64,000 bases of DNA, taken from the NCBI RefSeq assembly GCF_002028425.1, contig NZ_CP020042.1, positions 7,105,560-7,169,559 on the forward strand, read 5' to 3'. The translations under genes and the position numbers were made by a program. The notes under the pieces are model-generated. The model was not told the DNA's origin. It did no database searches and saw only the letters and a list, made by a program, of their open reading frames with translations. Positions within the stretch are counted from its first letter, which is position 1. Each line of letters starts with the position of its first letter. Shown here piece after piece: positions 17,909 through 27,517 of this stretch. This DNA is from Streptomyces katrae. GTDB lineage: Bacteria > Actinomycetota > Actinomycetes > Streptomycetales > Streptomycetaceae.

Positions 17909-19119
17909 CGGCCCCGGCGCCGGCCCCGGTCCGGCTGCGGCCGCCCCGCCTCGGCCCCCGGGACGTGCTGCACGTCGGCTCGGCCGGGCTCCGCTCCCGC
18001 CCGATGCGGGTGTTCCTGTCGGCCCTCGGCATCGCGATCGGCATCGCGACGATGATCGCGGTGGTCGGCGTCTCCTCCTCCAGCCAGGCCAAACTGCTGC
18101 GGGAACTGGAGAAACTGGGCACGAACATGCTGGTCCTCACGCCCGGGCAGTCGATGTTCGCGGGCCAGGACACCACACTGCCCAAGGAGGCCCCCGGGAT
18201 GCTCTCGCGGATCGAGGGCGTCCAGTCGGTCGGCACCACGGGCGACGTACCGGAGTCGGTCCGCCGCTCGGAGAAGATCCCCAAGGAGGAGACCGGCGGC
18301 ATCGCGGTGAAGGCGGCCAAGGACGATCTGCCCGGCGTGCTGCGGGCCCGCATGCGCTCCGGCGTCTGGCTGAACGACGCGACCTCCCGCTACCCCTCCG
18401 TGGTGCTGGGGCACGTCACGGCGGAGCGGCTGGGCATCAGCGCCCCCGGCGGCCAGGTCTTCATCGGCGGCCGGTACTTCACGGTCATCGGCATCCTGGA
18501 CCCGGTTCCGCTCGCGCCCGAGATCGAACGCTCGGCGCTGATCGGCTGGCGGGCGGCCGAGGAGCTGCTCGGCTTCGACGGCCACCCGACGGCCGTCTAC
18601 GAACGCTCCGCGGACGACCGCGTCGCGCAGGTACGGGCCCTGATCGCGCGGACGGCCAACCCGCAGAGCCCGACCACGGTATCGGTGACGGACCCCTCCG
18701 CGGCCCTCCAGGCCAAGGCCGCCACCGAAGGAGCCTTCAGCACGCTGCTGCTCGGGCTGGGCGGGATCGCCCTGCTCGTCGGCGGGGTCGGCGTCGCCAA
18801 CACGATGATCATCTCGGTGCTGGAGCGCCGCCACGAGATCGGCCTGCGCCGCTCGCTGGGCGCGACCAGGGGCCAGATCCGCGTGCAGTTCGTGACGGAG
18901 TCCCTGCTGCTGTCCGGGCTCGGCGGGCTCGCGGGCATCGCCCTGGGGGCCGCGGCCACCTGGGTGTACGCCCGTACCGGCGACCTCCCCTGGGTGGTGC
19001 CCCTGTGGGCGGTGACCGGCGGCTTCGGGGCCACCTTGGCCATCGGCACCCTGGCCGGCCTCTACCCGGCCGTCCGCGCCGCGCGCCTCTCCCCGACCCT
19101 GGCCCTCCAGGCGGCATAG
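17905..19119 (+). CDS. MacB-like ABC permease (FtsX domain)
   Basis: 404 residues. The first transmembrane helix follows the basic segment GLRSRPMRVFLSALGIAIGIATMIAVVG (about 30-55). A large extracytoplasmic domain (about 60-270) begins SSSSQAKLLRELEKLGTNMLV. The FtsX domain has three helices (about 280-300, 330-350 and 365-390) with NTMIISVLERRHEIGLRRSLGATRGQIRVQF, the typical coupling segment. With the ATPase and adaptor this makes a tripartite-like envelope exporter, presumably removing amphiphiles or signalling peptides. Last gene of the operon, followed by a bidirectional terminator. Confidence 0.87.
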
Positions 19120-19144
19120 CGGGCCGGGCGCGGCCTTGCGTGCC

Positions 19145-19177
19145 GACCGCCCCGCCGGTCCCGCCGGCGGGGCGGTC
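19145..19177. terminator. 14-bp-stem bidirectional terminator
   Basis: 19145-19158 and 19164-19177 are exact reverse complements around a 5-nt loop (TCCCG). It sits between the convergent permease and VWA genes. Confidence 0.85.
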
Positions 19178-19183
19178 ACGGCG

Positions 19184-20224
19184 TCAGCTCATCAGCAGCA
19201 GCCGGGTGTTCGGCACCAGCTTCCGGTTCACGCTGGTGCTCTGCACGAAGATCGTGAACTCGTCGTTCTGGTCAGGCTTGACCCGGACCTCGGCGTCCGG
19301 CAGCCCCAGCAGGGCGCGCGCCGCCGGCCCCGTGTACACCCGGTCGGTCTTCTTCTCCAGAACGGCGATCTGCTTGCGCGCCTGGACCTTTTCCGACTTG
19401 CTCAGCTGGTAATAGGCGCCACCGGTACGGTACGTGTGCCCGCATTCGACGACCCATTCGCGGATCCCCGCATCACGGGACACCGGAATGAGCTGATACT
19501 GCGTCTGGTCGGCGGGAGTGAGCCCGGCCGCCTTGATGGTTTCCTTGTTGACCGCGTCGGCGCCCGTGGAGAACACCGCACGGGAACCCCGGATTCCCTT
19601 GGTGCGCCCCACCATGAATTTCTCGGTGGCCTCCTGGATGACCTGTCCGGCCTCCTCCAGGCCGCGCGTGCTCGTGGCGTCCCAGAGGGCGATGTTGTCC
19701 TTCGGGAACCCGCACCGCATGGCCTCCCGCCTGCCCATCTGGTCCGGCACGAGCACGGCCAGGGTCCAGTTGTCCTGCTGCGTCCCGATCATCGTCGCCA
19801 GGGCGTCCACCAGGGCCCGCGGATCCTGGGAAGGGGCGTCCGGGCAGCGGTGACTGGCGTTCTCCTGGCCGTCGGTGAGCACGAACGTGAGGAAGCTGTG
19901 GTCGCCGTACAGCTGCGCCGTCTGCGCCAGCTCCCCCTGGGACTTCAGCGTCGCGGCCAGCAGGGAGGTCATTCCGCCGACCCGGTACAGCTGCTTCAGG
20001 GACGGCATGCGCAGCACGTCCTTGTCGTAGATGACGCATTCCACCGCATTGGCGAAGACGTACACCGTCACACGGGTTTCCTGGTCGAGTTCCTGCGACC
20101 GGCGGGCCAGATAGGCGATCTGCTGGTCGGCGACTTCGACGACCTTGTCGCTGAGGTGCGACATGGACGAACTGGCGTCCAGTACAAGGGCGACGTGATT
20201 GATGTAGTTCTGGTTTCCGGACAT
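19184..20224 (-). CDS. VWA domain-containing protein
   Basis: 346 residues from an ATG with GGGGGAG upstream. The von Willebrand A domain begins at residue 11 with the MIDAS motif VLDASSSM (D16, S18, S20), then GGMTSLLAATL and VLTDGQENAS (fourth MIDAS acid). The C-terminal 150 residues are not recognised (EWVVECGHTYRTGGAYYQL, KPDQNDEFTIFVQSTS). There is no signal peptide, so the protein is probably cytoplasmic, binding Mg2+ and a protein partner. VWA proteins of this size appear in tellurium-resistance-like, vesicle and defence loci, but no such partner is nearby. It uses more AT-ending codons than its neighbours, a possible mark of transfer. Confidence 0.8.
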   Translation of the reverse strand: MSGNQNYINHVALVLDASSSMSHLSDKVVEVADQQIAYLARRSQELDQETRVTVYVFANAVECVIYDKDVLRMPSLKQLYRVGGMTSLLAATLKSQGELAQTAQLYGDHSFLTFVLTDGQENASHRCPDAPSQDPRALVDALATMIGTQQDNWTLAVLVPDQMGRREAMRCGFPKDNIALWDATSTRGLEEAGQVIQEATEKFMVGRTKGIRGSRAVFSTGADAVNKETIKAAGLTPADQTQYQLIPVSRDAGIREWVVECGHTYRTGGAYYQLSKSEKVQARKQIAVLEKKTDRVYTGPAARALLGLPDAEVRVKPDQNDEFTIFVQSTSVNRKLVPNTRLLLMS

Positions 20225-20458
20225 GGCCGCTCCCCCTTTTTCGAACCGATGCCCAGATCCTCGCACCCGCCACTGACAATGGGCCCGCACCGGCCCCGGC
20301 CGCCGGGGGAACGCCCCGTCAGAACGGGGCCAGGAGAGGCGAAACGTTACCTCTGTGGCATCCGGGTGAACGGCCGTTCCCATCGGGGGCCCGGGGCGGT
20401 TGGACCGGCCGACGCGCATACCGACCGCGCGTCGTTTCACCGGATCCTTAGGGGAGTC

Positions 20459-20713
20459 ATGCGTATTCGTTCCGCCGTCACCGCTTCCGTCCTGGCCGCC
20501 GGCATCCTCCTGGGCGGGGCCGGCGCCGCCCTGGCCAACGAGGGGGTCGACATCGACTACTTCTCCGGCGGTCACAAGGCCTTCTCCTCGAACTGCTCCT
20601 CGTTCGCCGCGGTGCCGCACAACCTCCCGTCGTTCGCCGGCCCGGTCTACAGCTCGAGCTGTGCCAAGGAGGGCGAGAAGGAGTGGCTCAAGGGTAGCCA
20701 CCTGGGCGCCTGA
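20459..20713 (+). CDS. Small secreted two-Cys protein
   Basis: 84 residues. A clean signal peptide (MRIRSAVTASVLAAGILLGGAGA, cleavage near ALA-NEG at about residue 27) leaves a 57-residue mature protein with two Cys (SSNCSS and SSSCAKE), consistent with one disulfide. GGGGAG precedes the ATG, at short spacing. I do not recognise a family; size and form resemble the many small exported proteins of Streptomyces. A strong terminator follows. Confidence 0.7.
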   Translation: MRIRSAVTASVLAAGILLGGAGAALANEGVDIDYFSGGHKAFSSNCSSFAAVPHNLPSFAGPVYSSSCAKEGEKEWLKGSHLGA

Positions 20714-20731
20714 GCCCGGGACGACTCCGCA

Positions 20732-20773
20732 CCGCGGGGGCGGGCCGACACCGACGTCGGTCCGCCCCCGCGG
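20732..20773. terminator. 18-bp-stem terminator
   Basis: 20732-20749 pairs with 20756-20773 with a single G-T mismatch; the loop is ACCGAC. It is located 19 nt beyond the small secreted-protein stop. Confidence 0.85.
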
Positions 20774-20887
20774 CGTTCCCGCACCCGGTCGCGCATTGTC
20801 ACGATCATGCAACAAGGGTCAATTGAATGTGTTCAAAACCCTGGAGTGCGGGCCTACTCTGTCCCCTCCGCACCAGGGGAGGACTCC

Positions 20888-22564
20888 ATGTCCGAGAACG
20901 CCGACAACAGGGCCGAGCAGGCGAAACAGCCCGAACAGCACAACCCGTGGGGGCCCGCACCGGCACCGCCCGCCCCTCCCGCCCCCGGCCTGCCCGGGTA
21001 CGACCCGGCCGCCTGGCTGGTTCACCAGCAGCAACTCCGGCAGCGCAGGGCCATGGAGGCCGCCGCCGCGAGGGCGGAGAACTCCATGTGGCACCGGATC
21101 CGGCCCGCCGAGGCCGCCCCGATCCCCACCGTCACCCTGGTGGCCGTGCTCGCCGCCGGACTCGCCGCCGCCGCGCTCCTCGGCGACGGAGTCGGCCCCG
21201 GCCTGCTCCTCGCCGCGCTGCCCGCGATGGCCGCCGCGTACGTCTCGGCCCGGGCGGCGGGCCGCAAGGCCCGCCCCTGGACCCTGCTGTGGGCGGCCGG
21301 CTGCGTGGCCCTGCTCGCCGTGCCGGCCCTGCGCGACTCCGCCTGGCCGTCCACGCTCGCGGTCCTGGCGGCCGTGCTGCTCGCCGCCCTGGCCCTGCAC
21401 GGAACCCGCAGGTGGCCCGGCGTCCTGCTGGCCCCCATCGGCTTCCTCGGCAGCGCCGTCGCCGGCGTCGGCTGGGCCTGGGCCGGCATACGGGCACGCG
21501 GCGGCGGGGCGGCCCGGGACCGCTGGGTGCCCGTGGCCAAGGCGGCCGTGGTGGCGGCGGTCCTGCTGGGGGTCTTCGGCGCGCTGTTCGCCTCCGCCGA
21601 CGCCGCCTTCGCCGATCTGCTCGGCGGCCTGGTCCCCGACGTCTCCGTGGGGGAGGGGCCGCTGCGGGCCCTGCTCTTCCTGGCCGGCACCCTCCTCGCC
21701 GTCGCCACCGCCCGCACCGCGGCCGCCCCGCACCGCTGGGACCGGATGAAGTCCCGCCCAGGCGAGGCGCGTTCCCGGCTGGAGTGGAGCCTGCCGCTGA
21801 TCCTGCTCAATCTGCTCTTCGCCGGCTTCAACGCGGTCCAGCTGGCCGTCCTGTTCGGCGGCTACGACAAGGTGCTGGAGAGCACCGGGCTCTCGCACGC
21901 CGAGTACGCGCGCCAGGGGTTCTGGCAGCTCCTGTGGGCCACCGTCTTCGTCCTCGTGGTCATCGCCCTCGCCCTGCGCTGGGCGCCCCGGAGCACACCC
22001 GGCGACCGCCGCCTGGTCCGGGCGGTGCTGGGCACCCTGTGCCTGCTGACGCTGGTCGTGGTGGCCTCCGCCGTACGCCGCATGGACCTGTACGTCGACG
22101 CGTACGGACTGACCAGGCTGCGGCTGTCCGTGGTCACGATGGAGCTGTGGCTGGGCCTGGTCATCGTGCTGCTGATGGCGGCCGGAGCGGCCGGCGGCCG
22201 CTGGCTGGCCCGTGCGGTGGCGGGCAGCGCGGCGGCGGCCGTCCTCGCCTTCGGGCTGCTCTCACCCGACGCGATCATCGCGGAGAGCAACGTCACCCGG
22301 TACCAGCAGGACGGCAAGATCGACCTCGCCTACCTCCGCGACCTGTCCGCGGACGCCGCCCCCGCCCTGGACCGGCTGCCCGAACCCCGGCGCTCCTGCG
22401 CCCTGATGGGCATCCGGGACGAGCTCCGCCAGGCCGGCGACCTTCCCTGGTACGCCACCAGCCTCGGCCGGCACCGGGCCCGCGAGATCCTGCGCGAGCG
22501 GCCGGTGACGGTGGACCGCGCCGAGTGCGTCCGCCTCGGCGCGTACGGCAGCCGCTCCGAGTAG
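20888..22564 (+). CDS. DUF4153/DUF4173-like multispan membrane protein
   Basis: 558 residues from an ATG with GGGGAGGA. The N-terminal 75 residues are soluble and Pro/Ala-rich. About ten to twelve hydrophobic segments follow, among them TVTLVAVLAAGLAAAALL and LIGFLGSAVAG-like stretches, with LEWSLPLILLNLLFAGFNAVQLAVLFGGYDKV, LSHAEYARQGFWQLLWATVFVL and RMDLYVDAYGLTRLRL. These last three are hallmark segments of the DUF4173 group. The C-terminal 90 residues are extracytoplasmic or soluble (NVTRYQQDGKIDLAYL). Function unknown. Confidence 0.78.
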   Translation: MSENADNRAEQAKQPEQHNPWGPAPAPPAPPAPGLPGYDPAAWLVHQQQLRQRRAMEAAAARAENSMWHRIRPAEAAPIPTVTLVAVLAAGLAAAALLGDGVGPGLLLAALPAMAAAYVSARAAGRKARPWTLLWAAGCVALLAVPALRDSAWPSTLAVLAAVLLAALALHGTRRWPGVLLAPIGFLGSAVAGVGWAWAGIRARGGGAARDRWVPVAKAAVVAAVLLGVFGALFASADAAFADLLGGLVPDVSVGEGPLRALLFLAGTLLAVATARTAAAPHRWDRMKSRPGEARSRLEWSLPLILLNLLFAGFNAVQLAVLFGGYDKVLESTGLSHAEYARQGFWQLLWATVFVLVVIALALRWAPRSTPGDRRLVRAVLGTLCLLTLVVVASAVRRMDLYVDAYGLTRLRLSVVTMELWLGLVIVLLMAAGAAGGRWLARAVAGSAAAAVLAFGLLSPDAIIAESNVTRYQQDGKIDLAYLRDLSADAAPALDRLPEPRRSCALMGIRDELRQAGDLPWYATSLGRHRAREILRERPVTVDRAECVRLGAYGSRSE

Positions 22565-22605
22565 GCCGGCCCCGGCCGGACGAGGCGCGCACGGAGCACG
22601 CCCCG

Positions 22606-23280
22606 TCACCGGAGGGCGGTGAAGCGGGCGGCCTGTCCGCCGTGGAGGCGGCCGGGGGGCAGGCGGCGGCCGAAGGCGAGCAGGACGAGGTCCTGGGCGG
22701 CTCCGTAGACGGGGGTCCCGGCGCCGTAGGACCAGTCCGTGTCCTCGGCGCACAGCCGCACGCCCCGCAGGTCGACGCCGAAGAACCTCAGGCCGCTGGG
22801 CCGGACGTCCTCGAGCAGCACGCGCAGCCGGTCCTCGGGGACCCGCCGGTCGATCCCGAGGGCGGCGGTGACGTCCAGCCCGTGCACCACGTCGTGCCCG
22901 AGCGCGGCCCGGAAGCCCCCGACCGGCGGCTTCCACGGATGGCCGGCGTTGTCCCGCACGAACGCGCAGAGCTCGCCCACGGAGTGGGCGGCGGCGTCCC
23001 TGCGGGCCACGCGGTCCGTCATGCGGTGCAGGTTGCCCCCGGCCCTGACCAGCTCGCCCAGTGTGGCGGGCAGCGACAGCCGGAACCCCATGGACATGTG
23101 CGCGACGACCTCACGGACCCGCCACCCCGCGCACAGGCTGGGCGCGTCCCAGGCCTCGGCCGGCAGGCCCTCGAAGAGATCGGCCAACTCCCGCCGCTCC
23201 GCCGCGATGGCGGCCCTGACGTCGATCGCCCCGCCCGTGAACTCGCCCTGTCGGCCGGTCTGTTCCGTATCCCTCTTCAT
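22606..23280 (-). CDS. Mycothiol-dependent maleylpyruvate isomerase family protein (DinB-like)
   Basis: 224 residues from the ATG at 23280. A DinB-like helical bundle begins IDVRAAIAAERRELADLFEGLPAEAWDAPSLCAGWRVREVVAHM, with the W-D/S-L-C-x-G-W-x-V motif and the first metal His in VVAHM. A second His motif, LGHDVVHGLDV, lies at about 128-138. The family (TIGR03083-type) uses mycothiol for isomerase or transfer reactions with a three-His metal site. The substrate is unknown and no catabolic genes are close. Confidence 0.82.
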   Translation of the reverse strand: MKRDTEQTGRQGEFTGGAIDVRAAIAAERRELADLFEGLPAEAWDAPSLCAGWRVREVVAHMSMGFRLSLPATLGELVRAGGNLHRMTDRVARRDAAAHSVGELCAFVRDNAGHPWKPPVGGFRAALGHDVVHGLDVTAALGIDRRVPEDRLRVLLEDVRPSGLRFFGVDLRGVRLCAEDTDWSYGAGTPVYGAAQDLVLLAFGRRLPPGRLHGGQAARFTALR

Positions 23281-23485
23281 GCTGATCAAGTGTGCTGGCC
23301 GGGCGGCCGCGACTCCAATAGAGGTTCCTGCTCCCGTCCAGTACCAGCGGTTATGGGGCCGTGCGGCGCGGTCCCCCCGCTGGGTCGGAATCCCGGACGG
23401 TGTGACGGCGGGGCTGCCGGAACGTCCCTCCGGGTGAAGGGCGCACGCACCCGGACCGCTGAGCCCGCGGGTGCGCTCGGCGGAG

Positions 23486-24925
23486 TCAGCGGAAGACCAC
23501 CGCCGACGCGGCCCACTGGGCCGTGGTGGTGCCCGTGGCCGCGCAGGTCTGGGCCGCCGGTACCACCCGGTAGGCGGTGGTGAGCCGGTAGGACGAGAGC
23601 TGGAGCATCGGCAGCGGCGTCCACTCGGCGGTGAAGACCGGCGCGGACCCGGTGTTGGTGCCGACCGCGCCCACCATCAGGTCACCGGCGGCGCAGTCCA
23701 GCCGGATCGAGCCGGTGCTGAAGGCCGTCCCGCCGTTATCCCCGTGGGCCTCGGCGGAGCCCACGGCCGCGCTGATGCCGCGGAACTCGTCCACGGCGAT
23801 GTGGTACTTGCTCGCGTGCGGGTACGTGGCGTGCAGGGAGTCGGCCGTGCCGAGCGGGTGCGCCCCGAAGGCGGCCAGGACCAGCGTGCGGTGGCGAGCG
23901 GTGTCGGTCTCGTCGCCCACGATGCGGAACGTGTCCCCCTGCGTGTCGGTGACCGCGACCGGGCCGGGACAGGAGCCGGTCAGCATGACGGTGACCACCA
24001 GCGCGTCCCCCTCGGTGACCGGGGACAGCACGGGCAGCACCACGTCGGAGCCGGAGAGGATCTCCTGCCCGGAGGTGACCCGGCCCACCCAGGAGGGCGG
24101 TTCCTTCGCCGTACCGGCCCCTCCCGCGGCCGGAGCCCGCAAGGACGGGTGCGGGTTCGCGGTGGGCGGCGGGCAGGGCTGCTCCGCCACGGGGAACCCG
24201 GCCTTGGCCCCGGCCGGGGCGCCCCCGCCCAGCGCCAGCACCGCCCCCGCCCCGATGCCGGCCCCCAGCAGGAGGGTCGCCACATGGGCGGCGAGCCGCT
24301 GCCGCCAGGGCCACCACCGCGCCCCCGGCCGCCGGCCCGGCCCAGGGGCGGCAGGCTGCACGGCGGCCTGAGCACCGGCCCCGCCGGCCCCACCCCCCAC
24401 TCCGGAACCGGCCACACCGACCGGCCCGATCGCACCACCGGGCCAACCCGAACCAGCCGCGCCGCCCGCAGCGCTCGGCCGGCCGGGCCCGCCCGCTCCA
24501 CCCGCACCGACGGCTTCGCCGCGCCCGCCCGTACTGCCGGGCGCGCCCGGTCCAGCCGCACTGCCCGACCCGGCCGTACCGGCGCCTTCGCCCGCCCCGC
24601 CCGGCTCCTGGGGCCCGGTCGGTGGCCGCTCGGCCTCCCGGGCCAGGCGCAACCGGGTCCAGTGCGCCTTCCATTGCGGCAGTGCCGCCTCCGCCACACC
24701 CAGCGCCCGCAGCAGCCCCGCCACCCGGTCCCACGGCGGCAGCCCCGGCCGGTCCGTCCGCAGCGCGTGCGCGATGGTGGACCGGGGCAGCCCCGAGCGC
24801 CGCTGCAACTCCCGCAGGGACAGCCCCTCCACCGCCTTGAGCGCCCGTAACTCCCCGATGAACTCCGCGACCGATTCCGGCCGCCCCGGCGCCCGCTCTC
24901 CCGCCTGCTCTTCCCGCGTCGTCAT
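23486..24925 (-). CDS. HTH protein anchored by one transmembrane helix with beta-rich ectodomain
   Basis: 479 residues. The N-terminal XRE-type helix-turn-helix (about 18-75) has VAEFIGELRALKAVEGLSLRELQRRSGLPRSTIAHAL. A linker of about 100 residues is almost entirely Gly, Ala, Ser and Pro. One transmembrane helix sits at about 214-236 (LAAHVATLLLGAGIGAGAVLAL). The outside domain of roughly 230 residues has DALVVTVMLTG and AVTDTQGDTFRIVGDET, then VDEFRGI, a beta-sandwich pattern also seen in adhesin-like repeats. XRE-TM proteins are common in Streptomyces, but this ectodomain is unusual; it may bind a surface ligand and relay to the HTH. Function is inferred only. Confidence 0.7.
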   Translation of the reverse strand: MTTREEQAGERAPGRPESVAEFIGELRALKAVEGLSLRELQRRSGLPRSTIAHALRTDRPGLPPWDRVAGLLRALGVAEAALPQWKAHWTRLRLAREAERPPTGPQEPGGAGEGAGTAGSGSAAGPGAPGSTGGRGEAVGAGGAGGPGRPSAAGGAAGSGWPGGAIGPVGVAGSGVGGGAGGAGAQAAVQPAAPGPGRRPGARWWPWRQRLAAHVATLLLGAGIGAGAVLALGGGAPAGAKAGFPVAEQPCPPPTANPHPSLRAPAAGGAGTAKEPPSWVGRVTSGQEILSGSDVVLPVLSPVTEGDALVVTVMLTGSCPGPVAVTDTQGDTFRIVGDETDTARHRTLVLAAFGAHPLGTADSLHATYPHASKYHIAVDEFRGISAAVGSAEAHGDNGGTAFSTGSIRLDCAAGDLMVGAVGTNTGSAPVFTAEWTPLPMLQLSSYRLTTAYRVVPAAQTCAATGTTTAQWAASAVVFR

Positions 24926-25194
24926 GCGTCCCCCGCTCCGTCCCCCTGGACCGGCCCGTCCCGAGGTGTCCCACGGCGGCCGGCTGGCCGGATCCTACGA
25001 GGCCGCGGCCCGGCCGGGGAACGGCTCCACCGGCCAACTCCGCCGCGCCGGGCGGCCCGTCCCGTCCCGAGCCGTCCAGGGTTGTCCCAGCACGTCGAAG
25101 GGGCTTGTCGGACACCGGCGCCGCTGCCGATGGTTGGCCCCGTCGCCGGACCCGGAGGACGGGCCCGGCAGTCGAGTCCCGACAGGAGACAGTC

Positions 25195-25578
25195 ATGAAG
25201 CTCGCTCTCGGTCGCCGTGGCGCCATGGCCGCGACGGTCGCGGCCCTCACCGCCGGCGCGCTGGCCACGGGGATCACCACCGCCTCCGCCACCAGCGGAT
25301 GGACCCGCCTGAGCACCTCGCACGGCGTGGGCGTCTACTCGTACCACTCCGGGTCGTCCTCCAAGGTCACCGCGGACCTGTTCAACGGGGACTACGTCGA
25401 CGTCGTGTGCTGGAAGCGCGGTGACAACATCAACAACCAGGGCAACGTCTGGTACTGGATCGACAACGAGTGGCACGTCAACGGCGGGTACTACAACCAG
25501 GCCGGCTGGGTGTACGCGCCCTACGTGGACGACTCCAACGCCTGGCGCACCGGCCTCACCGAGTGCAGCTTCGGCTGA
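25195..25578 (+). CDS. Secreted SH3-like domain protein
   Basis: 127 residues with AGGAGA before the ATG. The signal peptide runs to about residue 33 (AMAATVAALTAGALATGITTASA). The mature part is one SH3b-like domain, beginning TRLSTSHGVGVYSYHSGSSS and continuing DLFNGDYVDVVCWKRGDNI, then NVWYWIDNEWHVNGGYYNQAGWVYAPYV, with two Cys. SH3b domains bind peptidoglycan cross-bridges; a wall-binding role is likely. Convergent with the DUF4436-type gene across 62 nt. Confidence 0.75.
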   Translation: MKLALGRRGAMAATVAALTAGALATGITTASATSGWTRLSTSHGVGVYSYHSGSSSKVTADLFNGDYVDVVCWKRGDNINNQGNVWYWIDNEWHVNGGYYNQAGWVYAPYVDDSNAWRTGLTECSFG

Positions 25579-25640
25579 TCCGGCCCCGCGGGCGGCGGGC
25601 GGGACCGGCGCAACCGGCCCCGCCGCCCCTGCCGTCCGGG

Positions 25641-26522
25641 CTAGGCCGCGTCCTTCTGACGCAGGGAGGTGCGGACGCCGGTGACGACCACGGCGATCAG
25701 GCACAGGGCGATGATGCTCTCGGCCCACAGGAAGGCGAACCAGTCCAGCACGCAGCCGATCGGCGGTGTGCCCGGGGCGGTGTTGCGGAAGGCCGAGAGG
25801 GCGAACAGGGTGGCGGCCATCCAGGCGAGGGCGGGCCAGACCAGGCCCTCGCCCCGCGTCATCAGGTACCAGGTGCCGATGATCACGGACGCCGCCAGCG
25901 CCCACATCACCACCATCATGAACCCGACGAAGACCAGCAGACTGCCCGACCGGGCCACGGACAGCCCGAGGACAGCCTCCTGCCGGGCGGTCAGGGGTTC
26001 GGCGGTGACCGAGAACAGCGTGTCGTTGTTGGAGAACAGGATCCGTACCGGTACCTGCCTGCCGTCCATGACGGCGCGGAACTCGATGTCGGTCTTGTAG
26101 GTGTCGAACGGGTAGTCGCCGATCGAGCCGCCGGTGAGGGCGACCTGGACGTCCCTGGGCGTGAGCCGCTCGTGCGCCTTGAACGCCAGGTCGCCGAGGG
26201 TCGCCGCCGAGGTCTGCAGGCCCAGGCCGGCCACGGGGGCGGTGCCGTCCTCCTCGCCGAGGGCCCCGCGCGGGACGACCCGGACCCGGAGCACCAGCTC
26301 CCGGCCCGCGGCGTCGACGCGCTGGACGGTGGCCTCCACGTCCACCCGGTCCGCGGCGGTGGACCCGGCGGTGCGGACCCTGTCGCCGGCCTGCCGCTCG
26401 GAGAACTGCAGCCACGACCCTACGGCCACCGCCGCCACGATCAGGACCGCGATCGGGATCAGGACGGGGAGGAGCCACGTCCCGGAGCGGCGCGGGGGAG
26501 GAGGGTCCCAGGTGGCACTCAT
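25641..26522 (-). CDS. DUF4436 domain-containing membrane protein
   Basis: 293 residues from an ATG with GGAG upstream. One transmembrane helix near residues 16-37 (LLPVLIPIAVLIVAAVAVGS) is followed by a roughly 150-residue extracytoplasmic beta domain (DVEATVQRVDAAGRELVLRVRV, YPFDTYKTDIEF). Three C-terminal helices follow (about 192-215, 222-240 and 258-280). The Y-P-F-D-x-Y motif is typical of DUF4436. Function unknown. The TAG stop forms one of the rare CTAG sites in the window. Confidence 0.75.
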   Translation of the reverse strand: MSATWDPPPPRRSGTWLLPVLIPIAVLIVAAVAVGSWLQFSERQAGDRVRTAGSTAADRVDVEATVQRVDAAGRELVLRVRVVPRGALGEEDGTAPVAGLGLQTSAATLGDLAFKAHERLTPRDVQVALTGGSIGDYPFDTYKTDIEFRAVMDGRQVPVRILFSNNDTLFSVTAEPLTARQEAVLGLSVARSGSLLVFVGFMMVVMWALAASVIIGTWYLMTRGEGLVWPALAWMAATLFALSAFRNTAPGTPPIGCVLDWFAFLWAESIIALCLIAVVVTGVRTSLRQKDAA

Positions 26523-26897
26523 CGTGACTCCGGCGGCAGGAGGAGCGGAACAGGTTCGTCCGGCCAGCGAAACCTTTCGGCGGCCCCGCCGCCACCCGGG
26601 CGGCCCGGGCGGCCATCCCGCCGCCCCTTCCATCGCGCCACCCGGGCCGGGCCGCCGTGCCCCGCACGGGGAAGCCCCGCCCCGCCAGGGAAAACGATGC
26701 ATGGACCACACATCTGATCGGTTACTCCTGTGCCGGCTGGGGCCCCGGCGCACCCGAGGTATCCACACAAGAGCCGCGATCCGGCCGATTCCCCCCTTCA
26801 GGCCCCGTCGCAACTTCGGAACGATGAGCTCCGCGACTCCCGGGCCACCGCTGCGAGCGGTGGCTTCCTGGCTGCCGAAACTAGAGGGGAAACACGC
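26523..26897. other. Intergenic region without recognised gene
   Basis: Divergent promoter region of the DUF4436-type and I36-like genes. It contains a locally AT-richer stretch around 26695-26730 but no convincing ORF, dyad or RNA structure. Confidence 0.4.
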
Positions 26898-27431
26898 ATG
26901 TCACCGCGCAGGATCCTGGCGATGATGACCGCGACCGCCGCGCTGGTCGCCGGCCCGGTACTTTCCGCCCATGCCTCCGCCTCACCCCAGAGCGCCTTCT
27001 CCGAGCAGGCCCGCGCCGCCGGGCTGACCGCCGCCCAGGCGGCCGGGCTCCAGCGGCGGGCCGACGCCGTCCTCGCGTCCGACCCGCGGGCGCGCCAGAT
27101 CTCCGCGAACAAGCTCGCCATCGCCGGCGGCGAACTCGTCCTCAAGGCCCCGGGCCAGACCGAGACCCGCGACCTCGCCGCCCCCGGCCAGGCACTGGCC
27201 TGCGCCAGCGGCCACCTGTGCATCAGGGACGGCCAGGGCAGCAACTACGACTACTACTACTGCGGCTACTACGACTTCAACGGGATCGGCGACGGCACGT
27301 TCAACAACAACCAGAGCACGGGCACCCGGGCCCGCTTCTACAACCAGAACGGCAGCGAGCGCTGGTCGAACGTGGCCAAGGACACCGGCACGGCCTCCTG
27401 GACCCCGGTCTACCACATCCGCCCCTGCTGA
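26898..27431 (+). CDS. Secreted peptidase inhibitor I36-like protein
   Basis: 177 residues with AGGGGA before the ATG. The signal peptide ends near residue 27 (ALVAGPVLSAHASA). A helical propeptide-like segment follows (about 30-90, EQARAAGLTAAQAAGLQRRADAVLA). The C-terminal domain (about 98-177) is beta/gamma-crystallin-like: CASGHLCIRDGQGSN, a Tyr-rich strand, GTRARFYNQNG and a final C, as in I36-type inhibitors (SMI family). Inhibitor activity is inferred from fold alone. Confidence 0.65.
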   Translation: MSPRRILAMMTATAALVAGPVLSAHASASPQSAFSEQARAAGLTAAQAAGLQRRADAVLASDPRARQISANKLAIAGGELVLKAPGQTETRDLAAPGQALACASGHLCIRDGQGSNYDYYYCGYYDFNGIGDGTFNNNQSTGTRARFYNQNGSERWSNVAKDTGTASWTPVYHIRPC

Positions 27432-27517
27432 CCCCTCCCCGAGCCGCCGCCCGGCGCCCCGCCCCCACCGGCGCGGGCCCGGGCGGCAGCGGCGCGCGCC
27501 CGCGCGGGCGGCGCGTT

